14,911 nucleotides of DNA from an uncultured Prevotella sp. Lineage in GTDB: Bacteria; Bacteroidota; Bacteroidia; Bacteroidales; Bacteroidaceae. Position numbers and translations under genes: made by a program. Location of the stretch: NCBI GenBank assembly GCA_900765465.1, contig CAAFRM010000284.1, positions 1 to 14,911 of the forward strand, in the 5' to 3' direction. A model generated the notes under the pieces. That model did not search any database and was not told the DNA's origin. It saw only the letters and a list, made by a program, of their open reading frames with translations. Each line of letters opens with the position of its first letter. Position 1 is the first letter of the stretch. Of the stretch, positions 1 to 7,322 are shown one piece after another.

Positions 1-95
1 AGCGCAAACTTCAGCGCCTGCTGATAAGTCTGCGCCTCCATGCCGGTTGCCGCCAGGACAACCAAAAGGGCTGTGATATATCTGTTTACCATCAT
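1..95 (-). CDS. Exported protein, N-terminus only (cut by the window edge)
   Basis: Only the first 31 codons are present. Reading from 95 downward gives two in-frame Met codons (95 and 92), then a positive residue and a hydrophobic stretch (ITALLVVLAATG) ending in MEAQ, which looks like a signal peptide cleaved just before or after the Gln. The mature part begins TYQQALKFA. A TolC-type outer-membrane channel could begin with a similar YxxALxxAL helix, but this is too short to call. It lies about 80 nt downstream of the DUF4105 gene on the same strand with no visible terminator between them, so co-transcription is plausible. That a protein starts here is fairly sure; its function is unknown. 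Confidence 0.55.
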   Translation of the reverse strand, partial: MMVNRYITALLVVLAATGMEAQTYQQALKFA

Positions 96-173
96 TTTAT
101 TTTCTTTATTTATGTAACTTTTGAAAGTCTTTTTTAGAGCATCTTCTCTCTGTTTCGGTTTGGAGAAGTGTCT

Positions 174-1517
174 CTACTTGTCTTTTCTGAGTTTATTCAT
201 TAATTGTTTCTGTATAGCCAGCTTGCTGCTGTTGAGGTCGAGCAGGGTTGACTTAATCGCATATCTCATCAGCAAAGAGAATGCCAAAGTGCTCATTCCT
301 TCGGCATAGCTCTGCCAGATTTGCAGGAGCAATGCTACGAGCAGGCACCATCCCCATACCTCGTAATACCAGTAGAGCTTGCCTTTTCTCATCTTCGAGA
401 TGGTTTTCCAAGCGAAGATGAGGTTCACTGGGTTCAGCAGCAGGAGCTGGAAGTTGATCTGCACGGTAGGGTGCTGCGAGAAGATCATCGCAAAGAGGAT
501 GATGCCCGGCAGACCCGTCAGGATGAGCAGGAAGGCATCAAACCCCCAGAAGTTCTTCTTCTTGCGCCATTCGATGATGCTCACGCCTATGATGATGATG
601 GCGATGAATGTTGCCACCATGATTGGGGTGATGGCTTCCGATTCTGCCACCTGTGCCTGCTTCGGTATCAGGTAGCTGGTGCTATCTACCATCGTGATAT
701 AGCCCTCCTTGCCGTTGTCGTATCGGGTGCTAGCCAGATCCTGGGGTGCATTCATATTGTCTTTTCTGCCTTCTGTGGCAAAGTCACGGCTCAGGTTGTC
801 TGGCAGGAACTCCCATTCACGCTTGCTGATAGGCTGGTCGGAAAGATAGCCCAGGAGCAGGTCGTTGCCGAAACGGCTCCATCGGTGGTCTCCGTTCAGC
901 TTGTGGATTTCCTGGCGATAGGTGGATTGGGTTTCCTTATCATCAAAGTTGGTGTTGCAGTAACCGATGTTGGTGAGAATCATCTCCCTTGCACGGGTGG
1001 TGCAGTTGTCGAAGAAGAAGTTGTACCGGTAGGTACGGTTCTCCGGCTTGGCATTCTCCTCGATGGCATGCAGGATGTTGATCTTCTCGTCCCTGGAGAG
1101 ATTGATGCGCTGCTGGCGTACCCATCTTCCTTCTGCTGCATATTCGGCGAGGAAGTCGGTCATTGGGTAAATGCCGATCTGGTAGTCGGTGAGTCCGAAT
1201 ACGAAGCGCAGGATGAAGAAGTTCTGCCTGAAACTGAACATGCCCCAGTTGACTGCCACGTCGCTTCCGTGCATCTTGTCCTGGATGCGCAGGGCTGAAT
1301 GACCGTAGTACGACCATACCTCGTTGCCTGGTCCGCAGGTGAGGAGCGAAATATCTACCGAGTCGAGCCAGGATGTAGCATCCTCATTGACACGACTGTT
1401 CTGCACAGAAATGTCAGGAGTCTGATAGCCTGAAAAATCCTGTGCTGTCACATTAGTAGTTAAATTGGTTAAAATAACCGCTAAAATGACTCCAAAAATA
1501 TGCTTAAATCGTTTCAC
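174..1517 (-). CDS. DUF4105 (Lnb N-terminal-like) membrane protein
   Basis: The 447-residue protein starts at a GTG (1517); no ATG lies in frame upstream, and the first residues form a good signal peptide (residues 1-26, ending NVTAQ). Residues of about 50-260 match the DUF4105 / Lnb N-terminal periplasmic domain as I know it: LLTCGPGNEVWSYYGHSALRI with His73, then the YNFFFDNCTTR segment with Cys172. A His followed later by an Asn-Cys resembles permuted NlpC/P60 (LRAT-like) cysteine hydrolases, so a periplasmic thiol hydrolase or acyltransferase role is an inference. Four C-terminal hydrophobic stretches (about 295-316, 325-347, 353-371, 385-415) suggest membrane anchoring. The C-terminus is basic (NKLRKDK). 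It is divergent from the outer-membrane protein gene at 1618. Substrate unknown. Confidence 0.85.
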   Translation of the reverse strand: MKRFKHIFGVILAVILTNLTTNVTAQDFSGYQTPDISVQNSRVNEDATSWLDSVDISLLTCGPGNEVWSYYGHSALRIQDKMHGSDVAVNWGMFSFRQNFFILRFVFGLTDYQIGIYPMTDFLAEYAAEGRWVRQQRINLSRDEKINILHAIEENAKPENRTYRYNFFFDNCTTRAREMILTNIGYCNTNFDDKETQSTYRQEIHKLNGDHRWSRFGNDLLLGYLSDQPISKREWEFLPDNLSRDFATEGRKDNMNAPQDLASTRYDNGKEGYITMVDSTSYLIPKQAQVAESEAITPIMVATFIAIIIIGVSIIEWRKKKNFWGFDAFLLILTGLPGIILFAMIFSQHPTVQINFQLLLLNPVNLIFAWKTISKMRKGKLYWYYEVWGWCLLVALLLQIWQSYAEGMSTLAFSLLMRYAIKSTLLDLNSSKLAIQKQLMNKLRKDK

Positions 1518-1521
1518 GATG

Positions 1522-1529
1522 CAAAAATA
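1522..1529 (-). promoter_or_regulatory. Possible -7 box for the DUF4105 gene
   Basis: Read on the minus strand this is TATTTTTG, matching the Bacteroidetes -7 consensus TAnnTTTG, followed by C. It ends only four bases before the GTG start, so a transcript from it would have almost no leader. No TTTG is seen at the expected -33 distance. In AT-rich spacer such a match can arise by chance. Confidence 0.35.
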
Positions 1530-1574
1530 ACTTATTATTTTGGAATATCCTTCTTTTTTCTAGATTTTTTTTAA

Positions 1575-1601
1575 TACTTTTGCACTCTGAATATAATTTT
1601 G
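1575..1601 (+). promoter_or_regulatory. Two tandem -7 boxes before the outer-membrane protein gene
   Basis: Two exact TAnnTTTG matches lie upstream of the ATG at 1618: TACTTTTG at 1575-1582 (followed by C, as is common in Bacteroidetes) and TAATTTTG at 1594-1601. The second has TTTA 20 nt upstream (1570-1573), one base off the TTTG -33 element; the first has no good -33. Predicted leaders would be about 30 nt or 10 nt. At least one is likely to be the promoter of the 1618-4937 block. Confidence 0.55.
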
Positions 1602-1617
1602 ACTGATTTATATATAA

Positions 1618-2910
1618 ATGAGAAAGTTTATTTTAGCAGCCCTCTTGTTGGGTTCTACTCTTATGGTTAATGCCCAAAGTGGTACTAATTCTCCATACAG
1701 CCAGTATGGTTTAGGCGTTTTGTCTGAACAGACTTCTGGCTTCAACCGTGGTATGAATGGTGTTGGACTTGGTTTTCATGAGCATAATCAGATTAACTAT
1801 CTGAACCCTGCTTCCTATGCTGCCATCGACTCCATGACTTTCATCCTGGATGCAGGTATCTCGGGTCAGGTAACCAACTTCAACGAGAACGGGGTGAAGA
1901 AGAATGCCAATAACTCCAATCTCGAATATGTGGTAGCAGGCTTCCGCCTCTTCCGCCATCTGGGTATGAGTTTCGGTATTATCCCTTTCACCAACGTGGG
2001 ATACAACTATTCTACCAGCGGATGGGTGAACAAGAACGACAAGGATGTTACCTACACCAACTCCTACGAGGGTGAAGGCGGTTTGCATCAGGTATATGTG
2101 GGTGCCGGCTGGTCTCCACTCAAGGGCTTGTCTGTCGGTGCCAATATTGGCTATATCTGGGGCTCCATCGACAGAACCGTGCAGAACTACTATAGCAACA
2201 GCTATTATAAGTCTCTTTACCGCACCTATGGTACTCGTGTGAACAACTACAAGATCGACCTGGGTGTGCAATATACCCAGAAATTGTCGAAGAAGGATGA
2301 GGTAACCCTGGGTGTCACTTATTCGCCAGGTCATAACCTGCATGCCGATGCCGATATGAGCATCATTTCTTCCAATGCGCAGACCAGTACATCTGATACA
2401 CTTGCCTTCAGCATCAAGAATGCCTACGAGTTGCCTACGATGTATGGCGCCGGTTTGATGTGGAATCACAACAACCAGTGGAAGATTGGTGTAGATTATA
2501 GTCTGCAGAAATGGGGTAGCCTGGGCTATCCTACCTACGAGGCTAACAGCAGCGAGCCTTGGGCATTGCGCAATGGGGTGTATAAGGATCGCAGCAAGGT
2601 GAATGTCGGATTCCAGTACTGTTATGGTGAGCGCAGCCGTGCTTTTCTCAAGCGTGTGGCTTACCGTGCCGGTGTGAGCTTTGCTACACCATATTATAAG
2701 GTGAACGGCGTGGATGGCCCTAAGGAGCTTTCTGTAAGTGCCGGTTTCGGTATTCCTATCATGAACTCCTACAACAACCGTTCGCAGTTGAATATCAGCG
2801 GCCAGTGGGTGAAGAATTCGGCTACCGGACTTATCAAGGAGAATATCTTCCGCCTGAACATCGGATTCACTTTCAACGAGGATTGGTTCAAGAAGTGGAA
2901 GATGCAGTAA
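1618..2910 (+). CDS. Outer-membrane beta-barrel protein (FadL/OmpP1-like fold suspected)
   Basis: A 430-residue protein with a clear signal peptide (MRKFILAALLLGSTLMVNAQ, residues 1-20). The mature part opens with SGTNSPYSQYGLGVL, then a Gly/Asn-rich region with many alternating polar and aromatic stretches typical of beta strands (for example FRLFRHLGMSFGIIPFTNVGYNYS), and ends with a strand-like FRLNIGFTF before a short charged tail. The NPASYAAID segment near residue 61 resembles the start of FadL/OmpP1-type channels in Bacteroidetes, and the length fits. The protein lies first in a block with lptC and a GldE-like gene, so it is probably an envelope protein. Ligand or cargo cannot be told from the sequence. 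No type 9 secretion C-terminal domain is visible. Confidence 0.8.
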   Translation: MRKFILAALLLGSTLMVNAQSGTNSPYSQYGLGVLSEQTSGFNRGMNGVGLGFHEHNQINYLNPASYAAIDSMTFILDAGISGQVTNFNENGVKKNANNSNLEYVVAGFRLFRHLGMSFGIIPFTNVGYNYSTSGWVNKNDKDVTYTNSYEGEGGLHQVYVGAGWSPLKGLSVGANIGYIWGSIDRTVQNYYSNSYYKSLYRTYGTRVNNYKIDLGVQYTQKLSKKDEVTLGVTYSPGHNLHADADMSIISSNAQTSTSDTLAFSIKNAYELPTMYGAGLMWNHNNQWKIGVDYSLQKWGSLGYPTYEANSSEPWALRNGVYKDRSKVNVGFQYCYGERSRAFLKRVAYRAGVSFATPYYKVNGVDGPKELSVSAGFGIPIMNSYNNRSQLNISGQWVKNSATGLIKENIFRLNIGFTFNEDWFKKWKMQ

Positions 2911-2921
2911 TCTGCCCATAT

Positions 2922-2949
2922 TGTGGTGTTTTCTTCGGGAGATGCCACA
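2922..2949 (+). other. Intergenic RNA hairpin with UUCG tetraloop
   Basis: The 5' arm 2922-2933 and 3' arm 2938-2949 pair over all 12 positions (eight Watson-Crick, four G-U), closed by the very stable C(UUCG)G tetraloop (2934-2937). It lies between the outer-membrane protein stop and the lptC start. No U-run follows (TCTTCTATAT), so it is not a standard strong terminator; a weak attenuator, an mRNA stabiliser or a processing site would all fit. Confidence 0.5.
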
Positions 2950-2967
2950 TCTTCTATATATATAATA

Positions 2968-3627
2968 ATGTATAAGATTAAATATTTCATAGTAATAGGT
3001 GTCATTGTTTCCTGGGTTTTGGCTGCCTGCCAGAATCCGGTAGAACATACTGCGCCTGCTATCCACGACAGAGACTCTGTGGCGATGATGACTTCGTATG
3101 GCGTCAATACGCTCATCAGTGATTCGGGTGTCATCAAGTACCGCATCGTTACCGAGAGATGGGAGGTGAATACCAACCGTGTGCCTTCCCGCTGGATTTT
3201 TGATAAGGGTATGCTGCTCGAACAGTTTGACGAGAAGTTCCACATCAACAGTTATATCCAGTGTGATACGGCTTATTACTTTGATCAGGAGCGTGTCTGG
3301 AAGCTTTATGGCCGTGTGCGCATCCTCACCAAGGATGGTCTTCGCTTTACCAGCGAGCAGCTCACCTGGGATGAGAACAAGCATGAACTCTCCAGCCATG
3401 TGTTCAGTAAGCTCGTTACTCCGGAGCGTACCCTTCAGGGTTCCTATTTCTGGAGCGATGAGCGTATGACCCGCTATTTTGTGAGCAATTCTAAGGGTAG
3501 CTTCGAGAAGGGCGACTTTGGAGGTGGAGGCAGTTCATCTTCTGCTTCATCATCCGATTCTACCAGTGCGCCTATGCGCCAGCCGGCAACGCCGCAGCGA
3601 GCCACCACCATTCCTATCATGCATTGA
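2968..3627 (+). CDS. lptC: LPS export periplasmic protein LptC (lipoprotein form)
   Basis: I chose the ATG at 2968 because it places a proper lipoprotein signal at the N-terminus: a basic start (MYKIKY), a hydrophobic core and the lipobox VLAAC with Cys21. A GTG 45 nt upstream would add a non-signal extension and lies inside a hairpin. Residues of about 50-165 match LptC: ISDSGVIKYRIVTERWEV, FDKGMLLEQFDE, ACTIVE-type repeats of beta strands around LYGRVRILTKDGLRFTSEQLTWDE. LptC carries LPS from the LptB2FG extractor to the LptA bridge. E. coli LptC has an uncleaved anchor; here lipidation is predicted. The protein ends in a low-complexity Gly/Ser/Thr/Pro tail (after about residue 185) with four Gly and then a Ser-rich run, probably disordered. 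It sits between an outer-membrane protein and a GldE-like gene. Confidence 0.85.
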   Translation: MYKIKYFIVIGVIVSWVLAACQNPVEHTAPAIHDRDSVAMMTSYGVNTLISDSGVIKYRIVTERWEVNTNRVPSRWIFDKGMLLEQFDEKFHINSYIQCDTAYYFDQERVWKLYGRVRILTKDGLRFTSEQLTWDENKHELSSHVFSKLVTPERTLQGSYFWSDERMTRYFVSNSKGSFEKGDFGGGGSSSSASSSDSTSAPMRQPATPQRATTIPIMH

Positions 3628-3633
3628 TAGGGT

Positions 3634-3682
3634 AGGAGGAAATATGTTTTTTAACGATATAATGTATCATGGAAGAAGTTGA
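3634..3682 (+). other. Possible minicistron with strong Shine-Dalgarno, overlapping the next start
   Basis: AGGAGGA at 3634-3640 lies a few bases before an ATG at 3644, opening a 12-codon frame (MFFNDIMYHGRS) that stops at TGA 3680-3682. This overlaps the start of the GldE-like gene (ATG 3669) in another frame, and that gene has no Shine-Dalgarno of its own. Translation of the minicistron could couple to the main gene. Whether it is translated cannot be told from the sequence alone. Confidence 0.35.
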
Positions 3683-4937
3683 TATAAGTCTGATAGTGAG
3701 TATCCTCATCACGATGGTGTTTTCTGCATTCTTTAGTGGAATGGAAATAGCCTTCGTCTCCTCCAACCGTATGTTGGCGGAAATGGACAAGGAGAAAAAC
3801 GGACTTACGCAGCGACTCTTGTCGCTCTTTTATAATCATCCCAACGGATTTGTCAGCACCATGCTGGTGGGCAACAATATAGCCCTCGTAGTATATGGTA
3901 TCCTGATAGCCCGTCTGTTTGATAATACCATCTTTGCTGGTCAGGATGATGGTGTCAAGGTTACCTGCGATACCATTCTCTCTACACTCATCGTGTTGTT
4001 TACGGGTGAGTTCCTGCCGAAGACGCTTTTCAAGTCGAATCCAAACCGACTGCTGTCCATCTTCAGTCCGTTTGCGTATCTGTGCTACGTCATTCTCTGG
4101 CCTATCAGCAAGTTCAGTACCTTCCTCAGCAAGGGATTGCTGCGCATGGTGGGCATGAAGATGGAGTCTGAAGAGGGGGATGAAGGCTTTTCTAAGGTAG
4201 ATCTTGACTATCTGGTGCAGTCGAGCATCGACAATGCCGCCAATGAGGACGAGATCAACGACGAGGTGAAGATTTTCCAGAATGCCCTGGATTTCTCAGA
4301 TACCAAGGTGCGCGACTGTATGGTGCCACGTACCGAGATTCAGGCGGTAGAGATCGATACCTCGCTGGAGGAACTCCGCCAGAAGTTCATCGAAAGCGGA
4401 AACTCCAAGATCATCGTCTATGAGGATGATATCGACCATATCGTGGGCTACATCCACAGTTCCGAGCTCTTCCACAATCCGAAGCGATGGCAGGACCATA
4501 TCCGCACGATGCCTTTCGTGCCGGAGACCATGCAGGCGCAGAAGCTGATGCAGACCTTCCTGCAGCAGAAAAAATCTCTGGGCGTTGTGGTAGATGAGTT
4601 TGGCGGAACCAGCGGACTGGTGAGTCTGGAGGATATCGTGGAAGAGATCTTCGGCGATATTGAGGATGAGCACGATTCAGCGAAGTATGTAGCCAAGAAG
4701 ACCGATGACGGCGACTATCTGCTGTCGGCTCGACTGGAGATAGACAAGGTGAACGATCTGTTCGACCTGGATCTTCCGGAGAGTGATGAGTATATGACTC
4801 TGGGTGGACTCATTCTTCACGAATATCAGAGCTTCCCGAAGCTGAATGAAGTAATTAAATTCGACAAGTTTGAGTTTAAGATTATCAAGTCCACATCCCG
4901 CAAGATAGAACTTGTGAAACTCCACATCATCAAATAG
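3669..4937 (+). CDS. gldE: GldE-like / CorC-HlyC family membrane protein (DUF21 + CBS pair)
   Basis: A 422-residue protein of normal family length. Residues about 1-165 form the DUF21 (CNNM) membrane domain: hydrophobic segments at about 8-28, 61-83, 101-118 and 132-155, with the FFSGMEIAFVSSNR and GEFLPKT motifs. Residues about 211-335 hold the CBS pair, recognisable by VRDCMVPRTEI and by FGGTSGLVSLEDIVEEIFGDI, which bind adenine nucleotides in relatives. Residues about 345-420 are the CorC_HlyC (transporter-associated) domain. CNNM/CorC proteins are linked to Mg2+ export or homeostasis; in gliding Bacteroidetes the same architecture is named GldE. Whether this non-gliding lineage uses it for ion export or lipoprotein stability is not decided by sequence. 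The start at 3669 is the only one possible, since a TAA lies in frame at 3660. Likely co-transcribed with lptC (41 nt gap). Confidence 0.88.
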   Translation: MEEVDISLIVSILITMVFSAFFSGMEIAFVSSNRMLAEMDKEKNGLTQRLLSLFYNHPNGFVSTMLVGNNIALVVYGILIARLFDNTIFAGQDDGVKVTCDTILSTLIVLFTGEFLPKTLFKSNPNRLLSIFSPFAYLCYVILWPISKFSTFLSKGLLRMVGMKMESEEGDEGFSKVDLDYLVQSSIDNAANEDEINDEVKIFQNALDFSDTKVRDCMVPRTEIQAVEIDTSLEELRQKFIESGNSKIIVYEDDIDHIVGYIHSSELFHNPKRWQDHIRTMPFVPETMQAQKLMQTFLQQKKSLGVVVDEFGGTSGLVSLEDIVEEIFGDIEDEHDSAKYVAKKTDDGDYLLSARLEIDKVNDLFDLDLPESDEYMTLGGLILHEYQSFPKLNEVIKFDKFEFKIIKSTSRKIELVKLHIIK

Positions 4938-4943
4938 TTGGAT

Positions 4944-5024
4944 GAGAAGAGGGAATTTTTCGACTTTTTTGCGTTTCCAGCCAAAAAAGATACCGAAAAA
5001 TTCCCTTTTCTCGTATTATTTTTG
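4944..5024 (+). terminator. Large two-tier hairpin terminator after the gldE-like gene
   Basis: Outer arms 4944-4962 and 4994-5012 pair over 19 positions with a single G-U. Inside the loop a second perfect stem forms between 4964-4971 (CTTTTTTG) and 4982-4989 (CAAAAAAG). A T-rich stretch follows (5014-5024). It starts six bases after the stop codon, so it ends the 1618-4937 block and, being nearly symmetrical, could act in both directions. Confidence 0.75.
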
Positions 5025-5032
5025 TATTTTTG
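5025..5032 (+). promoter_or_regulatory. Promoter (-7 box) for the PpiD-like gene
   Basis: TATTTTTG followed by C matches TAnnTTTG exactly. The predicted transcript start is near 5038, giving a leader of about 70 nt. No TTTG is seen at the expected -33 position; that position falls in the right arm of the preceding hairpin. The leader carries five tandem AAT triplets (5088-5102) and is A-rich, as in many well-translated Bacteroidetes genes that lack a Shine-Dalgarno. Confidence 0.5.
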
Positions 5033-5087
5033 CAACCAATTGGCTACTTGTATCAAAAGCAGTACAATCCTAATAAGGAAAAAATAA

Positions 5088-5102
5088 AATAATAATAATA
5101 AT
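5088..5102 (+). repeat. (AAT)5 simple repeat in the ppiD-like leader
   Basis: Five tandem AAT triplets lie 9 nt before the ATG at 5112. Length changes here would not shift the reading frame but could alter translation initiation. It may simply be part of an unstructured A/T-rich leader. Confidence 0.7.
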
Positions 5103-5111
5103 TAAAACGTA

Positions 5112-7262
5112 ATGGCAGCATTAGGAACAATTAGAAAAAGAGGCGTGATACTGGTATGTATTATCAGTTTCGGTCTTTTCGCCTTCATTGCTGAGGAAGC
5201 TTTCCGCTCTTGCGATTCTGCAAAGAACAATGAGCGTCAGCAAATCGGTGAGGTGTATGGCGAGAAAATCAGCGTGCAGGATTTCCAGAAGCTCGTTGAT
5301 GAGTACACAGAGGTTATTAAAATGCAACAAGGTCAGGAAAACCTTCCTGAGGAGCAGATGAATCAGGTGAAGGACATGGTATGGAATACATACGTGCAGA
5401 ACCAGATCATTGCCCAGGAGGCTAGCAAGTTGGGTCTTACCGTAACAGACGCAGAGCTTCAGGATATCTTGAAGACAGGTACAAACCCAATGCTTCAGCA
5501 GACTCCATTCGTAAATCAGCAGACAGGTCGTTTCGACGCATCTTCTCTCCAGAAGTTCCTGGCTGATTACAAGGCTCAGAAGGCTAACCCATCTGCTAAT
5601 CCTCAGATGATGGAACAGTACACCAAGATTTTTAACTACTGGTCATTCATCGAGAAGACACTCCGTCAGCAGACTTTGGCTCAGAAGTATCAGTCTCTCC
5701 TGGCACACTGCTTCCTTTCAAACCCTGTAGAGGCTAAGATGGCTTTCAAGGAGGAGAACGAGGAGAGCCAGATCCAGTTGGCTGCCTTCCCTTATTCTGA
5801 TGTTCAGGACGACAAGGTGAAGGTAGAGGAGAGCGACCTGAAGGCTAAGTATGACGAGATGAAGGCTCGTTTCAAGCAGCCTGTAGAGAGCAGAGATATC
5901 AAGTTCATCGATGTTCAGGTTGAGGCTTCCAAGGCCGACCGTGCAGCACTCAACAAGGAGTTTGCTGAGTATCATACACAGCTCGCTGCTGCAGCTGATC
6001 CTGCAGAGCTTGTTCGCAAGTCAGCTTCTACCGTAGCTTACCTGGGTATCCCAGTGAGCAAGGAGGCTTTGCCATCAGACATTGCTTCGGCTATCGATTC
6101 TATGGCTGTAGGTGCTACTTCTGCAGTAAAGGCTAACGCTTCTGATAACACATTGAACATCGTGAAGCTGATGAGCAAGCTGCAATTGCCAGACTCTATC
6201 CAGTATCGTGTTATCCAGGTGGCTGCAGCTTCTCAGGCAGAGGCTAAGACCAAGGCAGATTCAATCCACAGCGCTCTTGCTGCTGGTGCAGACTTCGAGG
6301 CACTCGCTAAGAAGTATGGTCAGACTGGTGAGAAGGCTTGGATGACTACCAAGCAGTATGAGTATGCTCAGACTATGGATAAGGACAACAAGGCATTCAT
6401 CAACACCTTGAATACAGCTTCTGTCAATGCATACAATGAGCTTCAGCTCGGTCAGGGTTATGTCATCCTCCAGGTTTGCGACCGCAAGGCAATGGTAACC
6501 AAGTATGTGGCAGCAGTCATCAAGAAGGAGATTCAGTTCTCTAACGATACATACCGTACAGCATACAACAAGTTCTCTAGCTATGTAAGTGCTAATCCTA
6601 AGTCTGAGGATCTCTTGAAGAATGCAACCAAGAGCGGTTATCGCGTACAGAATCTGAATGATATGACAACAGCTACTCACTATGTAGCCAACATCCATTC
6701 TACCCGTGATGCCTTGAAGTGGATCTTCGAGAGCAAGGAGGGTGAGGTTTCTCCTATGTATGAGTGTGGCGACAACAACCACTTGCTCGTAGTAGTATTG
6801 GATAAGATTCATCGCATCGGTTACCGCGACTTGAGCGATCCTCAGGTTAAGGAGATGGTAAAGGCTGAGGTCATCAAGGACAAGAAGGCTGAGATGATTA
6901 TGGCTAAGGTAGCTGGTGTGAAGAGCATCGCTGCTGCTAAGGCTAAGGGTGCTAAGATTGCTACCGTTAATCAGATTACTTTTGCAGCTCCTACCTTCAT
7001 CTCTGCTACAGGTGCCAGCGAGCCTGCTGTTTCTGGTGCAGTTTCTGCTACCAAGAAGGGTGCTTTCGTAGCTAACGCAGTAAAGGGTAACGCAGGTGTT
7101 TATCTCTTCCAGGTTACTGGTAAGACCAACCGTCCTGTTAAGTTCGATGAGAAGGCTTACGAGCAGAAGTGCCGCCAGAAGGCTATGCAGTATGCCGGCA
7201 ACTTCATGAACGAGCTTTATATGAAGGCTCACGTAGTGGATAACCGCTACTTGTTCTTCTAA
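5112..7262 (+). CDS. ppiD: PpiD/SurA-type peptidyl-prolyl isomerase family chaperone
   Basis: A 716-residue protein with a short cytoplasmic N-terminus, one membrane segment (about 11-27, VILVCIISFGLFAFIAE) and a long periplasmic part, the PpiD layout. Residues about 40-200 match the SurA N-terminal chaperone domain (GEVYGEKISVQDFQKLVDEY, then VQNQIIAQEASKLGLTVTDAEL). Residues about 363-470 resemble a parvulin domain (YRVIQVAAASQAEAKTKAD, ADFEALAKKYGQ), but the usual SHIL opening is replaced, so proline isomerase activity is doubtful and a holdase role is more likely. The region after 525 resembles the C-terminal part of PpiD homologues. It should help outer-membrane and periplasmic proteins fold after Sec export. 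Codon choice is narrow (repeated AAG, GAG, CTG/GCT), suggesting high expression. Monocistronic: own promoter and terminator. Confidence 0.87.
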   Translation: MAALGTIRKRGVILVCIISFGLFAFIAEEAFRSCDSAKNNERQQIGEVYGEKISVQDFQKLVDEYTEVIKMQQGQENLPEEQMNQVKDMVWNTYVQNQIIAQEASKLGLTVTDAELQDILKTGTNPMLQQTPFVNQQTGRFDASSLQKFLADYKAQKANPSANPQMMEQYTKIFNYWSFIEKTLRQQTLAQKYQSLLAHCFLSNPVEAKMAFKEENEESQIQLAAFPYSDVQDDKVKVEESDLKAKYDEMKARFKQPVESRDIKFIDVQVEASKADRAALNKEFAEYHTQLAAAADPAELVRKSASTVAYLGIPVSKEALPSDIASAIDSMAVGATSAVKANASDNTLNIVKLMSKLQLPDSIQYRVIQVAAASQAEAKTKADSIHSALAAGADFEALAKKYGQTGEKAWMTTKQYEYAQTMDKDNKAFINTLNTASVNAYNELQLGQGYVILQVCDRKAMVTKYVAAVIKKEIQFSNDTYRTAYNKFSSYVSANPKSEDLLKNATKSGYRVQNLNDMTTATHYVANIHSTRDALKWIFESKEGEVSPMYECGDNNHLLVVVLDKIHRIGYRDLSDPQVKEMVKAEVIKDKKAEMIMAKVAGVKSIAAAKAKGAKIATVNQITFAAPTFISATGASEPAVSGAVSATKKGAFVANAVKGNAGVYLFQVTGKTNRPVKFDEKAYEQKCRQKAMQYAGNFMNELYMKAHVVDNRYLFF

Positions 7263-7286
7263 AAACATATTTAAAATTAAATAATT

Positions 7287-7322
7287 GGGGTGTGTTTCTC
7301 TTGCAGGGACCACCCCTTTTTT
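7287..7322 (+). terminator. Intrinsic terminator of the ppiD-like gene
   Basis: GGGGTG (7287-7292) pairs with CACCCC (7311-7316) and is followed directly by six T (7317-7322), 25 nt after the stop codon. A standard rho-independent terminator with an 18-nt loop. Confidence 0.8.

Noticed and set aside
121..309. Plus-strand 62-codon hydrophobic frame near the left edge
   Set aside because: It starts at TTG and is mostly antisense to the DUF4105 membrane tail, which explains its hydrophobic look.
321..1298. Long plus-strand open frame of 325 codons opposite the DUF4105 gene
   Set aside because: It is antisense to a protein with a recognisable domain and signal peptide; its translation is Val/His/Asp-rich with no family features.
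2923..2967. GTG at 2923 as the lptC start
   Set aside because: It lies inside the UUCG hairpin and would put 15 extra residues before an otherwise perfect lipoprotein signal.
1711..3399. Long minus-strand open frame of 562 codons across the OMP gene and lptC
   Set aside because: It is antisense to two genes with signal peptides and family motifs, spans their intergenic hairpin, and has no domain of its own.
6261..7313. Minus-strand open frame of 350 codons opposite ppiD
   Set aside because: Leu/Ser-rich shadow caused by the strong codon bias of the ppiD-like gene; it also runs through that gene's terminator.
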